Shown one piece after another: positions 42,367 to 50,024 of a stretch of 64,000 nucleotides of DNA. A program made the translations under genes and the position numbers. Position 1 is the stretch's first letter. Every line of letters starts with the position of its first letter. Source of the DNA: CAVXYG01 sp963766005 (GTDB taxonomy: Bacteria > Actinomycetota > Actinomycetes > S36-B12 > GCA-2699445); NCBI GenBank assembly GCA_963766005.1, contig CAVXYG010000008.1:248001-312000 (forward strand). The letters run 5' to 3'. A model generated the notes under the pieces. That model ran no database searches. It saw nothing but the letters and a program-made list of their open reading frames with translations, and was not told the origin of the DNA.

Positions 42367-43411
42367 CGGCCAGGCCGTGGGGATCGGCGCCTTGGGCCTG
42401 GCCTCGCTGGTGCTCGGCGCCGGGCTGGGCGTCGCCGCCGAGCGGGCGGTGGTGAAGCAGACCTTTCGACACGACCCCGACAGGTTCGAGCCGTACGGTC
42501 AGTTGCGCGCTCCGGAGCACCGACTGGTCCTGCCCGACGGGGTCTGCCTGTACGTCGAGGTCGAGGAGCCGGCCGACTTCCGCCCCGGGCTGGATCCGAC
42601 CTTCATCTTCGTCCACGGGTTCGCGCTGCGCGACGACGCCTGGCACTACCAGCGCCGGGATCTGTCGGGGCTCGGCCGATTGGTGTTCTACGACCACCGC
42701 TCGCACGGTCGATCCGACCGCGCGCCGGACGGCACCCACACCATCGACCAGCTCGGTCGCGACCTGGCGGCGGTGATCGCCGACACCGCACCCTCGGGGC
42801 CGGTGATCCTCGTCGGCCACTCGATGGGCGGCATGACGGTCATGTCCCTGGTCGAGCAGTACCCGGAACTCATCGGCACCAGGGTGGAGGCCGTGGCGCT
42901 CATCGCGACGTCGTCGGGCCAGATGGACACCGTCTCGCTGGGGCTGCCCCGCTCTGCCGCCTCGCTGATGCACCGGTACGCCGACGACGTTGCCGCGATC
43001 ATGGGGGCCCGGCAGCCCTACATCGACCCGGTGCGCAGCCGCGTCACCGACCTGACCTACCTGCTGACCAAGATCTACTCGTTCGGCGGCTGGTCGTCGC
43101 CGTCGATGACGAAGTTCGTCAGCGACATGAATGCCGCGACCCCGGTCGACGTGGTGGCGGAGTTCATCCCGACCTTGACCAAGCACGACAAGATGGAATC
43201 GCTGGAGCTGCTGCAACAGGTGCCGACCCTGGTCCTGGTGGGCGACCACGACCTGTTGACGCCGGTGGCGCACAGCGAGGAGATCCTGCGCAAGGTCCCC
43301 GACGCGGAGTACGTGGTGCTGCCGGAGAGCGGCCACATGGTGATCCTGGAACGTCACGCCGACGTCAACTACCGGCTGCGCCAACTCGCGCGGCGAACGA
43401 TGAACCGGTGA
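42353..43411 (+). CDS. Alpha/beta hydrolase with N-terminal membrane or signal segment
   Basis: Serine hydrolase of unknown substrate. ATG 42353 is preferred since GGAGG (42342-42346) lies 6 bases upstream. The 352-aa product has a hydrophobic segment at about residues 9-30 (GIGALGLASLVLGAGLGVAA) and then the alpha/beta fold: HGF oxyanion region, nucleophile elbow GHSMGG, acid in VGDHDLLTP and His in ESGHMVILERH. It overlaps alr and tsaE (4 bases), a position it also holds, as I recall, in Streptomyces and mycobacteria. An envelope role is an inference only. Confidence 0.88.
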   Translation: MSRPSGQAVGIGALGLASLVLGAGLGVAAERAVVKQTFRHDPDRFEPYGQLRAPEHRLVLPDGVCLYVEVEEPADFRPGLDPTFIFVHGFALRDDAWHYQRRDLSGLGRLVFYDHRSHGRSDRAPDGTHTIDQLGRDLAAVIADTAPSGPVILVGHSMGGMTVMSLVEQYPELIGTRVEAVALIATSSGQMDTVSLGLPRSAASLMHRYADDVAAIMGARQPYIDPVRSRVTDLTYLLTKIYSFGGWSSPSMTKFVSDMNAATPVDVVAEFIPTLTKHDKMESLELLQQVPTLVLVGDHDLLTPVAHSEEILRKVPDAEYVVLPESGHMVILERHADVNYRLRQLARRTMNR

Positions 43412-43914
43412 CCGCCGTGGCGCAGCGGGGGACCGTCGCAGTGCGGCTGGTCGCGGAGGCCACGACCGATATGACGTCCTTGGGCCAGCGGCTGGCGCAG
43501 CTGCTCCGGGCAGGGGACCTGGTGCTCCTGCACGGTCCGCTGGGCGCCGGCAAGACCACGCTCACCCGTGGCATCGGCGCCGGATTGGCCGTGCGCGGCG
43601 ATGTCAGCAGCCCTACCTTCGTGATCGCGCGGCGGCACCGGCCGGCCGACCAGGGGCCGCCGCTGCTGCACATCGACGCCTACCGGCTGTCCGCCGACGA
43701 GCTTGCCGATCTCGAGCTCGACGTTGAGGCGGGCGAGTGCGTCGCCGTCGTGGAGTGGGGGCGGGACAAGGTCGAGTCGTGGAGCCGGGAACGCCTCGAG
43801 GTGGAGATCGCCCTCACCGGCGACGACCCGGACGCTCCGCGCACCCTCACGATCACCGGCTACGGGCAGCGATGGTCGGCCGCCGGACTGGCGGATCTCG
43901 AGGGGTCGCGGTGA
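43408..43914 (+). CDS. tsaE: tRNA threonylcarbamoyladenosine biosynthesis ATPase TsaE
   Basis: TsaE is the ATPase that drives the TsaB-TsaD complex in t6A37 modification of tRNA. GTG 43408 overlaps the previous stop. The 168-aa product has Walker A GPLGAGKTT at residues 43-51, SSPTFVIARRH, and HIDAYRL; VVEWGRDKVESW corresponds to the conserved EW segment. It is translationally coupled to tsaB. Confidence 0.95.
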   Translation: MTAVAQRGTVAVRLVAEATTDMTSLGQRLAQLLRAGDLVLLHGPLGAGKTTLTRGIGAGLAVRGDVSSPTFVIARRHRPADQGPPLLHIDAYRLSADELADLELDVEAGECVAVVEWGRDKVESWSRERLEVEIALTGDDPDAPRTLTITGYGQRWSAAGLADLEGSR

Positions 43915-44591
43915 TCGTGCTTGCCGTGGACACCAGCGCGGCGGCGGCCTCGGCTGCCGTCGCGGGCCCGAACCGGACCGGTGTTGCGGTGTGCAACGAG
44001 CCCCGGGCCCATGCGAGGGTGCTGCCGGGCCTCATGGCCTCGGCCGCCGCATCGGCGGGAGTGGATCTCGGCGCGGTCACCCACGTCGCCGCCGCCCGCG
44101 GACCGGGGCTGTTCACCGGCATGCGGGTCGGGCTGGTGACGGCGGAGATGCTGGCCCTTGCCCGAGGCCTCCCGTTGGCCGGCGTGAGCACGCTGGCGGC
44201 CGCCGCGCACCGCGTCGTGCACGACAACCGCCCCGTGGGGCCGTTCGCGGTGCTGCTCGACGCCCGTCGCCGCGAGGTGTTCGCCCAGTGCTTCACCGCG
44301 GCCGGTCGACCGCTCGATCAGCCTCGGGCGCTCGGCCGGGACGCCCTGCGCGGCACGGACGGGATCCCCGAGGAGATCCCCGATGCCGCGCTGTTCGTGG
44401 ACCCCGCGGCGGCGGACCTCGGCTTCGCGGGCGTGCCGACGCGGTGGGACGGCCTGGCAGCCGAGGTCGCGGCGATCGCCGCGGACCGGTGGCGGCGCGA
44501 CCTGCCCGGGGAGCCGGCCACCCCGATGTACCTGCGCCGGCCGGACACATCGCGGGCCAATCCTGCCCGCTCGGTACTGGGGCGGCAGTGA
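43911..44591 (+). CDS. tsaB: tRNA threonylcarbamoyladenosine biosynthesis protein TsaB
   Basis: TsaB is the catalytically inactive ASKHA-fold partner that scaffolds TsaD. GTG 43911 gives 226 aa starting (V)IVLAVDTSAAAASAAVAG, with the diagnostic ARGPGLFTGMRVGLVTA near residues 61-77 and LLDARRREVF. It overlaps tsaE and rimI by 4 bases each. Confidence 0.94.
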   Translation: MIVLAVDTSAAAASAAVAGPNRTGVAVCNEPRAHARVLPGLMASAAASAGVDLGAVTHVAAARGPGLFTGMRVGLVTAEMLALARGLPLAGVSTLAAAAHRVVHDNRPVGPFAVLLDARRREVFAQCFTAAGRPLDQPRALGRDALRGTDGIPEEIPDAALFVDPAAADLGFAGVPTRWDGLAAEVAAIAADRWRRDLPGEPATPMYLRRPDTSRANPARSVLGRQ

Positions 44592-45067
44592 TCCGCGCGC
44601 TGCAGACCGAGGATGTCGCCGAGGTGGCCGCTCTGGACGAGGCGATCTTCGGAGTGCATGCCTGGAGCTGGGAGGCTTGGATGCAGGAGGCCCGATCGCA
44701 GGGAGCCGATCGGCGCTACATCGTCTTGCTGCGGGACGGACTGGTCGCCGGCTATGCCGGAATCCTGCGGGGCGGCTCCGATGCCGACGTGCTCAGCGTG
44801 GCCGTTTCGCCCGAGCAGCGGCGCCGCGGCAGCGGCCGCCTTCTCGTGGCGGCGTTGCTGGAGACTGCCGTCCGGTGGCGCTGCCTTGCGGTCTTCCTCG
44901 AGGTCGAGGAGGAGAATGCGGCGGCGCGCGCGCTCTACGGCGACCTTGGGTTCGCCGAGATCGGCCAGCGCCGGCACTACTACGGGCAGAACCGGCACGC
45001 TGTGACGATGCGGCGGCAGCTGCGCGAGCCGCTCGGCTCGCAACTGTGGGGAGGCGATGAGGCGTGA
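44588..45067 (+). CDS. rimI: Ribosomal protein S18-alanine N-acetyltransferase family GNAT
   Basis: GNAT acetyltransferase; RimI acetylates the N-terminus of S18 or other proteins. GTG 44588 gives 159 aa. The acetyl-CoA loop is in VSPEQRRRGSGRLLVAALLE (about residues 73-92), followed by FLEVEEENAAARALYGDLGF and RRHYYGQNRHAVTMRR, both typical of RimI. Its place between tsaB and tsaD is the standard actinobacterial order. Confidence 0.93.
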   Translation: MIRALQTEDVAEVAALDEAIFGVHAWSWEAWMQEARSQGADRRYIVLLRDGLVAGYAGILRGGSDADVLSVAVSPEQRRRGSGRLLVAALLETAVRWRCLAVFLEVEEENAAARALYGDLGFAEIGQRRHYYGQNRHAVTMRRQLREPLGSQLWGGDEA

Positions 45068-46104
45068 GCGTGCCGTTGGTGCTGGGGATCGAGACCTCGT
45101 GCGACGAGACCGGTGTCGGTATCGTCTCCGGCAGCGCGCTGCTCGCCGACGAGATCGCCTCCTCGGTCGCCGAGCATGCACGCTTCGGCGGCGTCGTCCC
45201 GGAGGTCGCCAGCCGCGCCCACGTCCAGGCGATCGGTCCGGCGGTGCGACGGGCGGTGGGGACTGCGCGGGTCGCGCTGACCGACATCGATGCCATCGCG
45301 GTGACCGCCGGCCCGGGCCTGTCCGGGGCGCTCCTGGTCGGGGTCGCGGCCGCCAAGTCTCTGGCGCTGGGGCTAGACCGGCCGATCTACGGCGTGAACC
45401 ACCTCGCGGCCCATGTCGCCGTGGACCGGCTCGAGCACGGTGCGTTGCCGCAGCCGGCGATCGCTCTCCTCGTCTCCGGCGGGCACTCCTCGTTGCTGCA
45501 GGTGGACGACGTGACCGCCGAGGTGACGCCGCTGGGCGCGACGATCGACGATGCCGCGGGGGAGGCGTTCGACAAGGTCGCCCGGGTGCTCGGGCTCGGC
45601 TTTCCGGGTGGGCCCGAGATCGACAAGGCCGCGCAGGAGGGATCCGTCACCATCGAGTTCCCGCGCGGACTCACCTCCGCGCGCGACCTGCAGCGGCACC
45701 GGTTCGACTTCTCCTTCTCCGGGCTCAAGACGGCCGTGGCCCGCTGGGTCGAGCTCAACCAGCGCCAGGGCGTGGAGATCCCCGTCGCCGATGTCGCCGC
45801 GTCGTTCCAGGAGGCGGTCGTCGACGTGTTGCTCCGCAAGGCGCTCGACGCGTGCGCCGAGACCGGCGTGGAGCACCTGCTCCTCGGTGGCGGGGTGGCC
45901 GCCAACAGCCGGCTGCGTGCCCGGGCAGCGCAGCGGTGCGCTGCCGCGGGCGTGGCGCTGCGAGTTCCCCGGCCGGGGCTGTGCACCGACAACGGGGCGA
46001 TGGTCGCCGCGCTGGGGTCGGCGATGGTGGCGGCTGGCCGGGCGCCCTCGGGACTGGATTTCGACGCCGATTCCGCCTTGCCCGTGGTCGAGGTCCAGGT
46101 GTAG
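45064..46104 (+). CDS. tsaD: tRNA N6-adenosine threonylcarbamoyltransferase
   Basis: TsaD transfers the threonylcarbamoyl group to A37 of ANN-decoding tRNAs. GTG 45064 gives 346 aa, MSVPLVLGIETSCDETGVGI... Metal-binding His113 and His117 are in VNHLAAHVAV; LLVSGGHSSL, and GGGVAANSRLR are the substrate-binding loops, with a metal-binding Asp in CTDNGAMVAALG. It ends the tsaEB-rimI-tsaD run; the heat-shock operon follows after its own regulated promoter. Confidence 0.96.
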   Translation: MSVPLVLGIETSCDETGVGIVSGSALLADEIASSVAEHARFGGVVPEVASRAHVQAIGPAVRRAVGTARVALTDIDAIAVTAGPGLSGALLVGVAAAKSLALGLDRPIYGVNHLAAHVAVDRLEHGALPQPAIALLVSGGHSSLLQVDDVTAEVTPLGATIDDAAGEAFDKVARVLGLGFPGGPEIDKAAQEGSVTIEFPRGLTSARDLQRHRFDFSFSGLKTAVARWVELNQRQGVEIPVADVAASFQEAVVDVLLRKALDACAETGVEHLLLGGGVAANSRLRARAAQRCAAAGVALRVPRPGLCTDNGAMVAALGSAMVAAGRAPSGLDFDADSALPVVEVQV

Positions 46105-46189
46105 GCAAGCGGCGCGGTGCGGTCGGACCCGGCTTCGTGCTGGCCAGGCGCGCATCCACGCGCCGCGCGTCGGCGACCCGCCACGCCGT

Positions 46190-46216
46190 TTGGCACTCGC
46201 CTTGACGGAGTGCTAA
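46190..46216 (+). promoter_or_regulatory. CIRCE element (HrcA operator)
   Basis: TTGGCACTC, 9 bases, GAGTGCTAA. It differs from the consensus TTAGCACTC-N9-GAGTGCTAA at one position. HrcA bound here represses groESL until heat shock. No hrcA gene is in the window. Confidence 0.93.
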
Positions 46217-46230
46217 TCCGCGCATATCGT
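46202..46230 (+). promoter_or_regulatory. groES promoter embedded in CIRCE
   Basis: TTGACG (46202-46207), a 17-base spacer and TATCGT (46225-46230). The -35 lies in the CIRCE loop, so HrcA would exclude sigma binding. Confidence 0.75.
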
Positions 46231-46235
46231 GATGC

Positions 46236-46262
46236 TTGGCACTCTCAAGGTGAGATTGCCAA
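46236..46262 (+). promoter_or_regulatory. Second, degenerate CIRCE-like element
   Basis: TTGGCACTC (46236-46244) repeats the left half of the first CIRCE exactly; the right half is eroded to GAGATTGCCAA (46252-46262), still partly complementary. Two CIRCE copies are known upstream of groES in other actinobacteria. Confidence 0.6.
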
Positions 46263-46352
46263 CGCACCGGCGCCTCCGGACCCGCGACGACGGGGACGCC
46301 ACACGGTGTGTTTCACAGGCATCCGACATCCCGTAGAGGGGGAGGTCAGACC

Positions 46353-46652
46353 GTGTCGGTCTCAATCAAGCCACTCGAGGACCGTATCCTCGTCCAGCAG
46401 CTCGACGCCGAGCAGACCACGGCCTCCGGCCTGGTCATTCCGGACACCGCCAAGGAGAAGCCCCAGGAGGGCAAGGTCCTTGCGGTTGGCCCGGGCCGGT
46501 TCGACGACGAGGGCGAGAACCGCATTCCGCTGGATATCAGCGAAGGCGACACCGTCATCTACAGCAAGTACGGCGGCACCGAGGTGAAGTACAACGGGCA
46601 GGAGTACCTGATCCTGTCGGCCCGCGACGTGCTGGCCATCATCGAGCGCTGA
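46353..46652 (+). CDS. groES: Co-chaperonin GroES
   Basis: GroES caps the GroEL chamber. GTG 46353 with GGGGGAGG (46338-46345) gives 99 aa starting (V)SVSIKPLEDRILVQQLDAEQ; the mobile loop TTASGLVIPDTAKEKPQEG follows and the C-terminus ends SARDVLAIIER. Regulated by CIRCE/HrcA. groEL1 follows after 112 bases. Confidence 0.97.
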   Translation: MSVSIKPLEDRILVQQLDAEQTTASGLVIPDTAKEKPQEGKVLAVGPGRFDDEGENRIPLDISEGDTVIYSKYGGTEVKYNGQEYLILSARDVLAIIER

Positions 46653-46669
46653 TCGCCGAAGCAGCGATC

Positions 46670-46712
46670 CGACCGCCCCGGCGGCCCACTGCTCGGGCTG
46701 TCGGGGCGGTCG
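46670..46712 (+). terminator. Hairpin between groES and groEL1
   Basis: CGACCGCCCCG pairs with CGGGGCGGTCG (11 bp) around a 21-base segment that has an inner GCCC/GGGC stem, then TTCTTCC downstream. It probably lowers groEL1 transcription relative to groES or marks a processing site. Confidence 0.55.
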
Positions 46713-46764
46713 CGTTCTTCCGCGCCGGGAAACCGGTGCCCAGATCCTGACAGAGGAAAGGCAT

Positions 46765-48390
46765 ATGCCCAAGATCCTGGAATTCGACGAGGCGGCACGG
46801 CGCTCGCTGGAGCGCGGTGTCGACCAACTGGCCAATGCGGTCAAGGTGACGCTCGGTCCTCGCGGCCGCAACGTCGTCATCGACAAGTCGTGGGGCGCAC
46901 CCACGATCACCAACGACGGTGTCACCATCGCCCGCGAGGTGGAACTGTCCGACCCCTACGAGAACCTCGGTGCGCAGCTGGCCAAAGAGGTCGCCACGAA
47001 GACCAACGACATCGCCGGCGACGGCACGACGACCGCCACCGTTCTGGCGCAGGCCATGGTGCGGGCCGGCCTGAAGGTCGTGGCCGCGGGCGCCGCCCCG
47101 ATGGACGTCAAGCGCGGCATGGACAAGGCCGTGACCGCCATGATCGAGGAGCTGCTGGCCACGGCCCGCGAGGTCGATGGCGCAGAGGAGACCGCCCAGG
47201 TCGCCACGATCTCCAGCCAGGATGCCGAGATCGGCAGGCTCATCGCCGACGGATTCGCCAAGGTCGGGGTCGAGGGCGTCATCTCGGTGGAGGAGTCCAG
47301 CACCACGGCGATGGAGCTGGAGTTCACCGAGGGGATGCAGTTCGACAAGGGCTACATCTCCCCGTACATGGTCACCGACACCGAGCGCATGGAGGCGGTG
47401 CTGGACGACCCGGCGATCCTGCTGGTACCGGCCAAGCTGTCGAACGTGGCGGAGCTGCTGCCGCTGCTCGACGAGATCGTGAAGTCCGGTAAGCCGCTGC
47501 TCATCATCGCCGAGGACGTTGAGGGCGAGGCCCTGTCCACGCTGGTGGTGAACCGGATCCGCGGCACCTTCACCTCGGTCGCGGTCAAGGCCCCTGCTTT
47601 CGGCGATCGGCGCAAGGCGATCCTGCAGGACATCGCCATCCTGACCGGCGGCCAGGTCGTGTCCTCCGACATCGGATTGAGCCTGGAGAAGGTGGGTCTG
47701 GAGGTCCTCGGCCACGCGCGCCGGGTCGTCGTCACCAAGGACGCCACGACGATCGTCGACGGTGCAGGCGACCACGAGGTCGTCGCGGAGCGGGTCGCGC
47801 AGATCCGTCGGGAGATCGAGAACAGCGACTCCGACTGGGACCGCGAGAAGGCCAGCGAGCGGTTGGCGAAGCTTGCCGGCGGGGTGTGCGTCATCAAGGT
47901 CGGCGCGGCTACCGAAGTCGAGTTGAAGGAGAAGAAGCACCGCGTCGAGGATGCCGTTTCGGCCACGCGCGCCGCGCTGGAGGAGGGCATCGTGGCCGGC
48001 GGCGGTTCGGCGCTGGTGCATGCGGCCAAGGTGCTCGACGGCGACCTCGGGCTGACCGGGGACGAGGCCATCGGTGTCAACGTCGTGCGTCGCGCCGCAG
48101 TGGAACCGCTGCGTTGGATCGCTGAGAACGGCGGCCGCGAGGGCTACGTCGTCGTCGCCCACGTCGCCGAGCGCCCGGTCGGCGAGGGCTTCAACGCCGC
48201 GACCGAGGAGTACGGCAACATGCTGGACGCGGGGGTGCTCGATCCGGTGAAGGTGACGCGTTCGGCGCTGCAGAACGCGGCGTCGATCGCGGGCATGCTG
48301 CTCACCACCGAGGTGCTGATCGTGGAGAAGCCCGAGGAAGAGGAGCCGCAGCACGGCCACGGGCACAGCCACCACGGCCACACCCACTGA
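46765..48390 (+). CDS. groEL1: Chaperonin GroEL1 with His-rich C-terminus
   Basis: 60-kDa chaperonin. ATG 46765 with GAGGAAAGG upstream gives 541 aa, MPKILEFDEAARRSLERGVD... The ATP site VTLGPRGRNVVIDKSWGAP, NDGVTIAREVEL, and AGDGTTTATVLAQAM are present. The C-terminus is HGHGHSHHGHTH instead of the GGM repeats of ordinary GroEL, the mark of the actinobacterial GroEL1 type that is linked to groES. In mycobacteria GroEL1 is linked to specialised folding and metal binding; a separate housekeeping GroEL2 is expected elsewhere. Confidence 0.96.
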   Translation: MPKILEFDEAARRSLERGVDQLANAVKVTLGPRGRNVVIDKSWGAPTITNDGVTIAREVELSDPYENLGAQLAKEVATKTNDIAGDGTTTATVLAQAMVRAGLKVVAAGAAPMDVKRGMDKAVTAMIEELLATAREVDGAEETAQVATISSQDAEIGRLIADGFAKVGVEGVISVEESSTTAMELEFTEGMQFDKGYISPYMVTDTERMEAVLDDPAILLVPAKLSNVAELLPLLDEIVKSGKPLLIIAEDVEGEALSTLVVNRIRGTFTSVAVKAPAFGDRRKAILQDIAILTGGQVVSSDIGLSLEKVGLEVLGHARRVVVTKDATTIVDGAGDHEVVAERVAQIRREIENSDSDWDREKASERLAKLAGGVCVIKVGAATEVELKEKKHRVEDAVSATRAALEEGIVAGGGSALVHAAKVLDGDLGLTGDEAIGVNVVRRAAVEPLRWIAENGGREGYVVVAHVAERPVGEGFNAATEEYGNMLDAGVLDPVKVTRSALQNAASIAGMLLTTEVLIVEKPEEEEPQHGHGHSHHGHTH

Positions 48391-48412
48391 CCCGGCTGTT
48401 CACCGGCGAACG

Positions 48413-48446
48413 CAAGCGGGGCCCTGCACGTGCAGGGCCCCGCTTG
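48413..48446. terminator. Terminator between groEL1 and whiB
   Basis: A perfect 34-base palindrome (17-bp arms) starting 22 bases past the groEL1 stop. Being symmetric and between convergent genes, it can act on both strands. Confidence 0.8.
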
Positions 48447-48454
48447 ACGTCTCC

Positions 48455-48493
48455 AGGTGCCGGAGTGGAGGTGCCGGAGTGGAGGTGCCGGAG
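48455..48493. repeat. Three tandem copies of a 14-base unit
   Basis: AGGTGCCGGAGTGG occurs at 48455-48468 and 48469-48482, followed by an 11-base partial copy AGGTGCCGGAG at 48483-48493. The array fills the gap between the terminator and the whiB stop codon. Confidence 0.85.
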
Positions 48494-48496
48494 CGC

Positions 48497-48790
48497 TCAG
48501 GCGGCCGGCGATGCCCGCCTGGAGCGGAGGATGGCGTCCCGCTCGTCCTCGGTGAGACCGCCCCACACGCCGTAGGGCTCTCGGACCCGCAGCGCGTGCT
48601 CCCGGCACTGCGCCATGACCGGGCAGCTGGCGCAGATCTCCTTGGCCTTGGTTTCGCGCTCGGCCCGGGCCGCGCCGCGCTGGCCGTCCGGGTGGAAGAA
48701 GGCCTCCGAATCCAGCCCGCGGCAGGCCGCCTGCAGTTGCCAGTCCCAGAAGTCTGCATTCGGTCCCGGGAGCCGACTCAAGTTCGCCAT
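48497..48790 (-). CDS. whiB3: WhiB-family iron-sulfur transcription factor, WhiB3/WhiD type
   Basis: WhiB proteins hold an oxygen- and NO-sensitive [4Fe-4S] cluster and act with the principal sigma factor. ATG at 48790 with GAGGAGG upstream gives 97 aa. Cluster ligands are Cys23, Cys53, Cys56 and Cys62; the turn GVWGG (74-78) follows, then a basic tail. LPGPNADFWDWQLQAACRG and FFHPDGQRGAAR match the WhiB3 (mycobacteria) / WhiD (Streptomyces) branch. Convergent with groEL1, the same arrangement I recall in Mycobacterium. Its promoter lies in an AT-rich divergent region shared with the MerR gene. Confidence 0.93.
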   Translation of the reverse strand: MANLSRLPGPNADFWDWQLQAACRGLDSEAFFHPDGQRGAARAERETKAKEICASCPVMAQCREHALRVREPYGVWGGLTEDERDAILRSRRASPAA

Positions 48791-48814
48791 GGTGTCCTCC
48801 TCGTCTCTGAGAAG

Positions 48815-48844
48815 ACCATACAAAACGCTTCACAAGTTATGCAA
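48815..48844 (-). promoter_or_regulatory. whiB promoter
   Basis: On the minus strand: TTGCAT (48844-48839), an 18-base spacer and TATGGT (48820-48815). Predicted start near 48808, giving a leader of about 18 bases that contains the ribosome binding site. Confidence 0.6.
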
Positions 48845-48880
48845 GTACCTTGGATTACAAACATGTGAACAAGTTTGAAC
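48832..48880. promoter_or_regulatory. AT-rich repeat cluster, candidate operator between whiB and the MerR gene
   Basis: Unusually AT-rich for this genome. ACAAGTT occurs at 48832-48838 and ACAAGTTT at 48869-48876; TGAAC occurs at 48866-48870 and 48876-48880; TTACAA and GAACAA repeat the ACAA core at 12-base spacing (48857, 48869). Direct repeats at about one helical turn are typical of MerR/CarH-type or WhiB-associated sites. No assignment to a regulator is possible from sequence alone. Confidence 0.4.
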
Positions 48881-49048
48881 GGGACAGCGCTCGCCCCCGT
48901 GAGTCGTGGCACGCGCAGTGCGCGAGCGGGCCGCCGTTGCCAGGGTGCCGGCGCGCGCCCCGCCTGCAGGTGCGGATGCAGACGGCGTGCCCCACAATCG
49001 ACACGGCGCATCCGGTGCCGGAACACCGGTACCGAACGGGAGGTGACA

Positions 49049-50020
49049 ATGGGTTCGCGAGCAGTGTCGGCACCGCAGGACAGCGGGTACTCGGTATCGG
49101 CGGTTGCCCGGCGCCTCGGCGTGGCCCCGGCCACCCTGCGCACTTGGGACCGCCGCTACGGCATGTCGCCGAGCATGCGCACTGCTGGGGCGCATCGGCG
49201 CTACTGCGACACCGACGTGCAATTGCTGCAGCGCATGCAGTCGTTCATGGTGGCCGGGATGCCGCCGGCCGACGCGGCAAGGGCGGCGAAGACCACCATC
49301 TCGGCACCGGTCGGCGTTGCAGCGCCCGGACGGGCTAGCGATGACGACCTCGGCAACGCGGCCGTGCCGGAGCTCGGCACTGTGGTGCCGCTACCGGGCA
49401 GCGCCACCTGGCAGCGAGGCCTCTACCGCGCAGCCGCTTGTATGGATTCAGCGGTCGCCACCGATGTGATCCGGCAGAGCCTGCAGCTGCGCGGCGTGAC
49501 CTGGACCTGGGACGAGGTCATCGCTCCCGTGCTGCGCATCATCGGCGAGAAGTACGAAGCCGGGGACGACGATGACACGGGCGTGGACATCGAGCACCAT
49601 CTCTCGCACATCGTCATCCGCGAATTGGCGCGCCACGCCGAGGTGCGCGATCCGGTGAACCCGAGACCGATCCTGCTGGCGTCGGCCCCGGACGAGCAGC
49701 ACACGCTGCCGCTGTTTGCGCTGTCCGCGGCGCTGGCCGAGCGGGGCATCGCCAGTCGACTGCTTGGAGCGCGCACACCGGATGCCGCGCTCGCCGCCGC
49801 CGTCCGCCGCACCGGCCCGCTCGCTGTCTTCATCTGGGCGCAGTCGCGACCGAGGGTCGACCTAGCCGTTGCCGTCCCGGACATCCGACCAGCAGCGTCA
49901 GTCGTGGTGGGCGGCCCGGGCTGGCACGGTGTGGCGCTGCCCCAGAAGGTTGCCACCGCGCAATCCTTGAGCGAGGCCGTGATGCTGCTCTGCAACAGCG
50001 CCCGACCGCCCCAGAGCTGA
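49049..50020 (+). CDS. MerR-family regulator with degenerate B12-binding (CarH/LitR-like) C-terminus
   Basis: Transcription regulator of 323 aa; ATG 49049 follows GGGAGGTG. An N-terminal MerR helix-turn-helix (about residues 14-80, YSVSAVARRLGVAPATLRTW) is followed by a linker, then a helical bundle (about 130-205) like the first B12-binding domain, with DEVIAPVLRIIGEKYEAG and IEHHLSHIVIRELA, and a Rossmann-like part with LLASAPDEQHTLPLFALSAAL where the His could be a cobalt ligand. In photosensing CarH the motif is Trp-x9-Glu-His; here the Trp position is Tyr and the spacing to Glu-His is 12. It may thus bind another ligand or none. It overlaps no gene but ends 4 bases before the next start. 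Confidence 0.8.
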   Translation: MGSRAVSAPQDSGYSVSAVARRLGVAPATLRTWDRRYGMSPSMRTAGAHRRYCDTDVQLLQRMQSFMVAGMPPADAARAAKTTISAPVGVAAPGRASDDDLGNAAVPELGTVVPLPGSATWQRGLYRAAACMDSAVATDVIRQSLQLRGVTWTWDEVIAPVLRIIGEKYEAGDDDDTGVDIEHHLSHIVIRELARHAEVRDPVNPRPILLASAPDEQHTLPLFALSAALAERGIASRLLGARTPDAALAAAVRRTGPLAVFIWAQSRPRVDLAVAVPDIRPAASVVVGGPGWHGVALPQKVATAQSLSEAVMLLCNSARPPQS

Positions 50021-50024
50021 TCCC

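Noticed and set aside
48455..48493. The 14-mer array as a CRISPR
   Set aside because: Units are contiguous with no spacers, are too short, and there are no cas genes.
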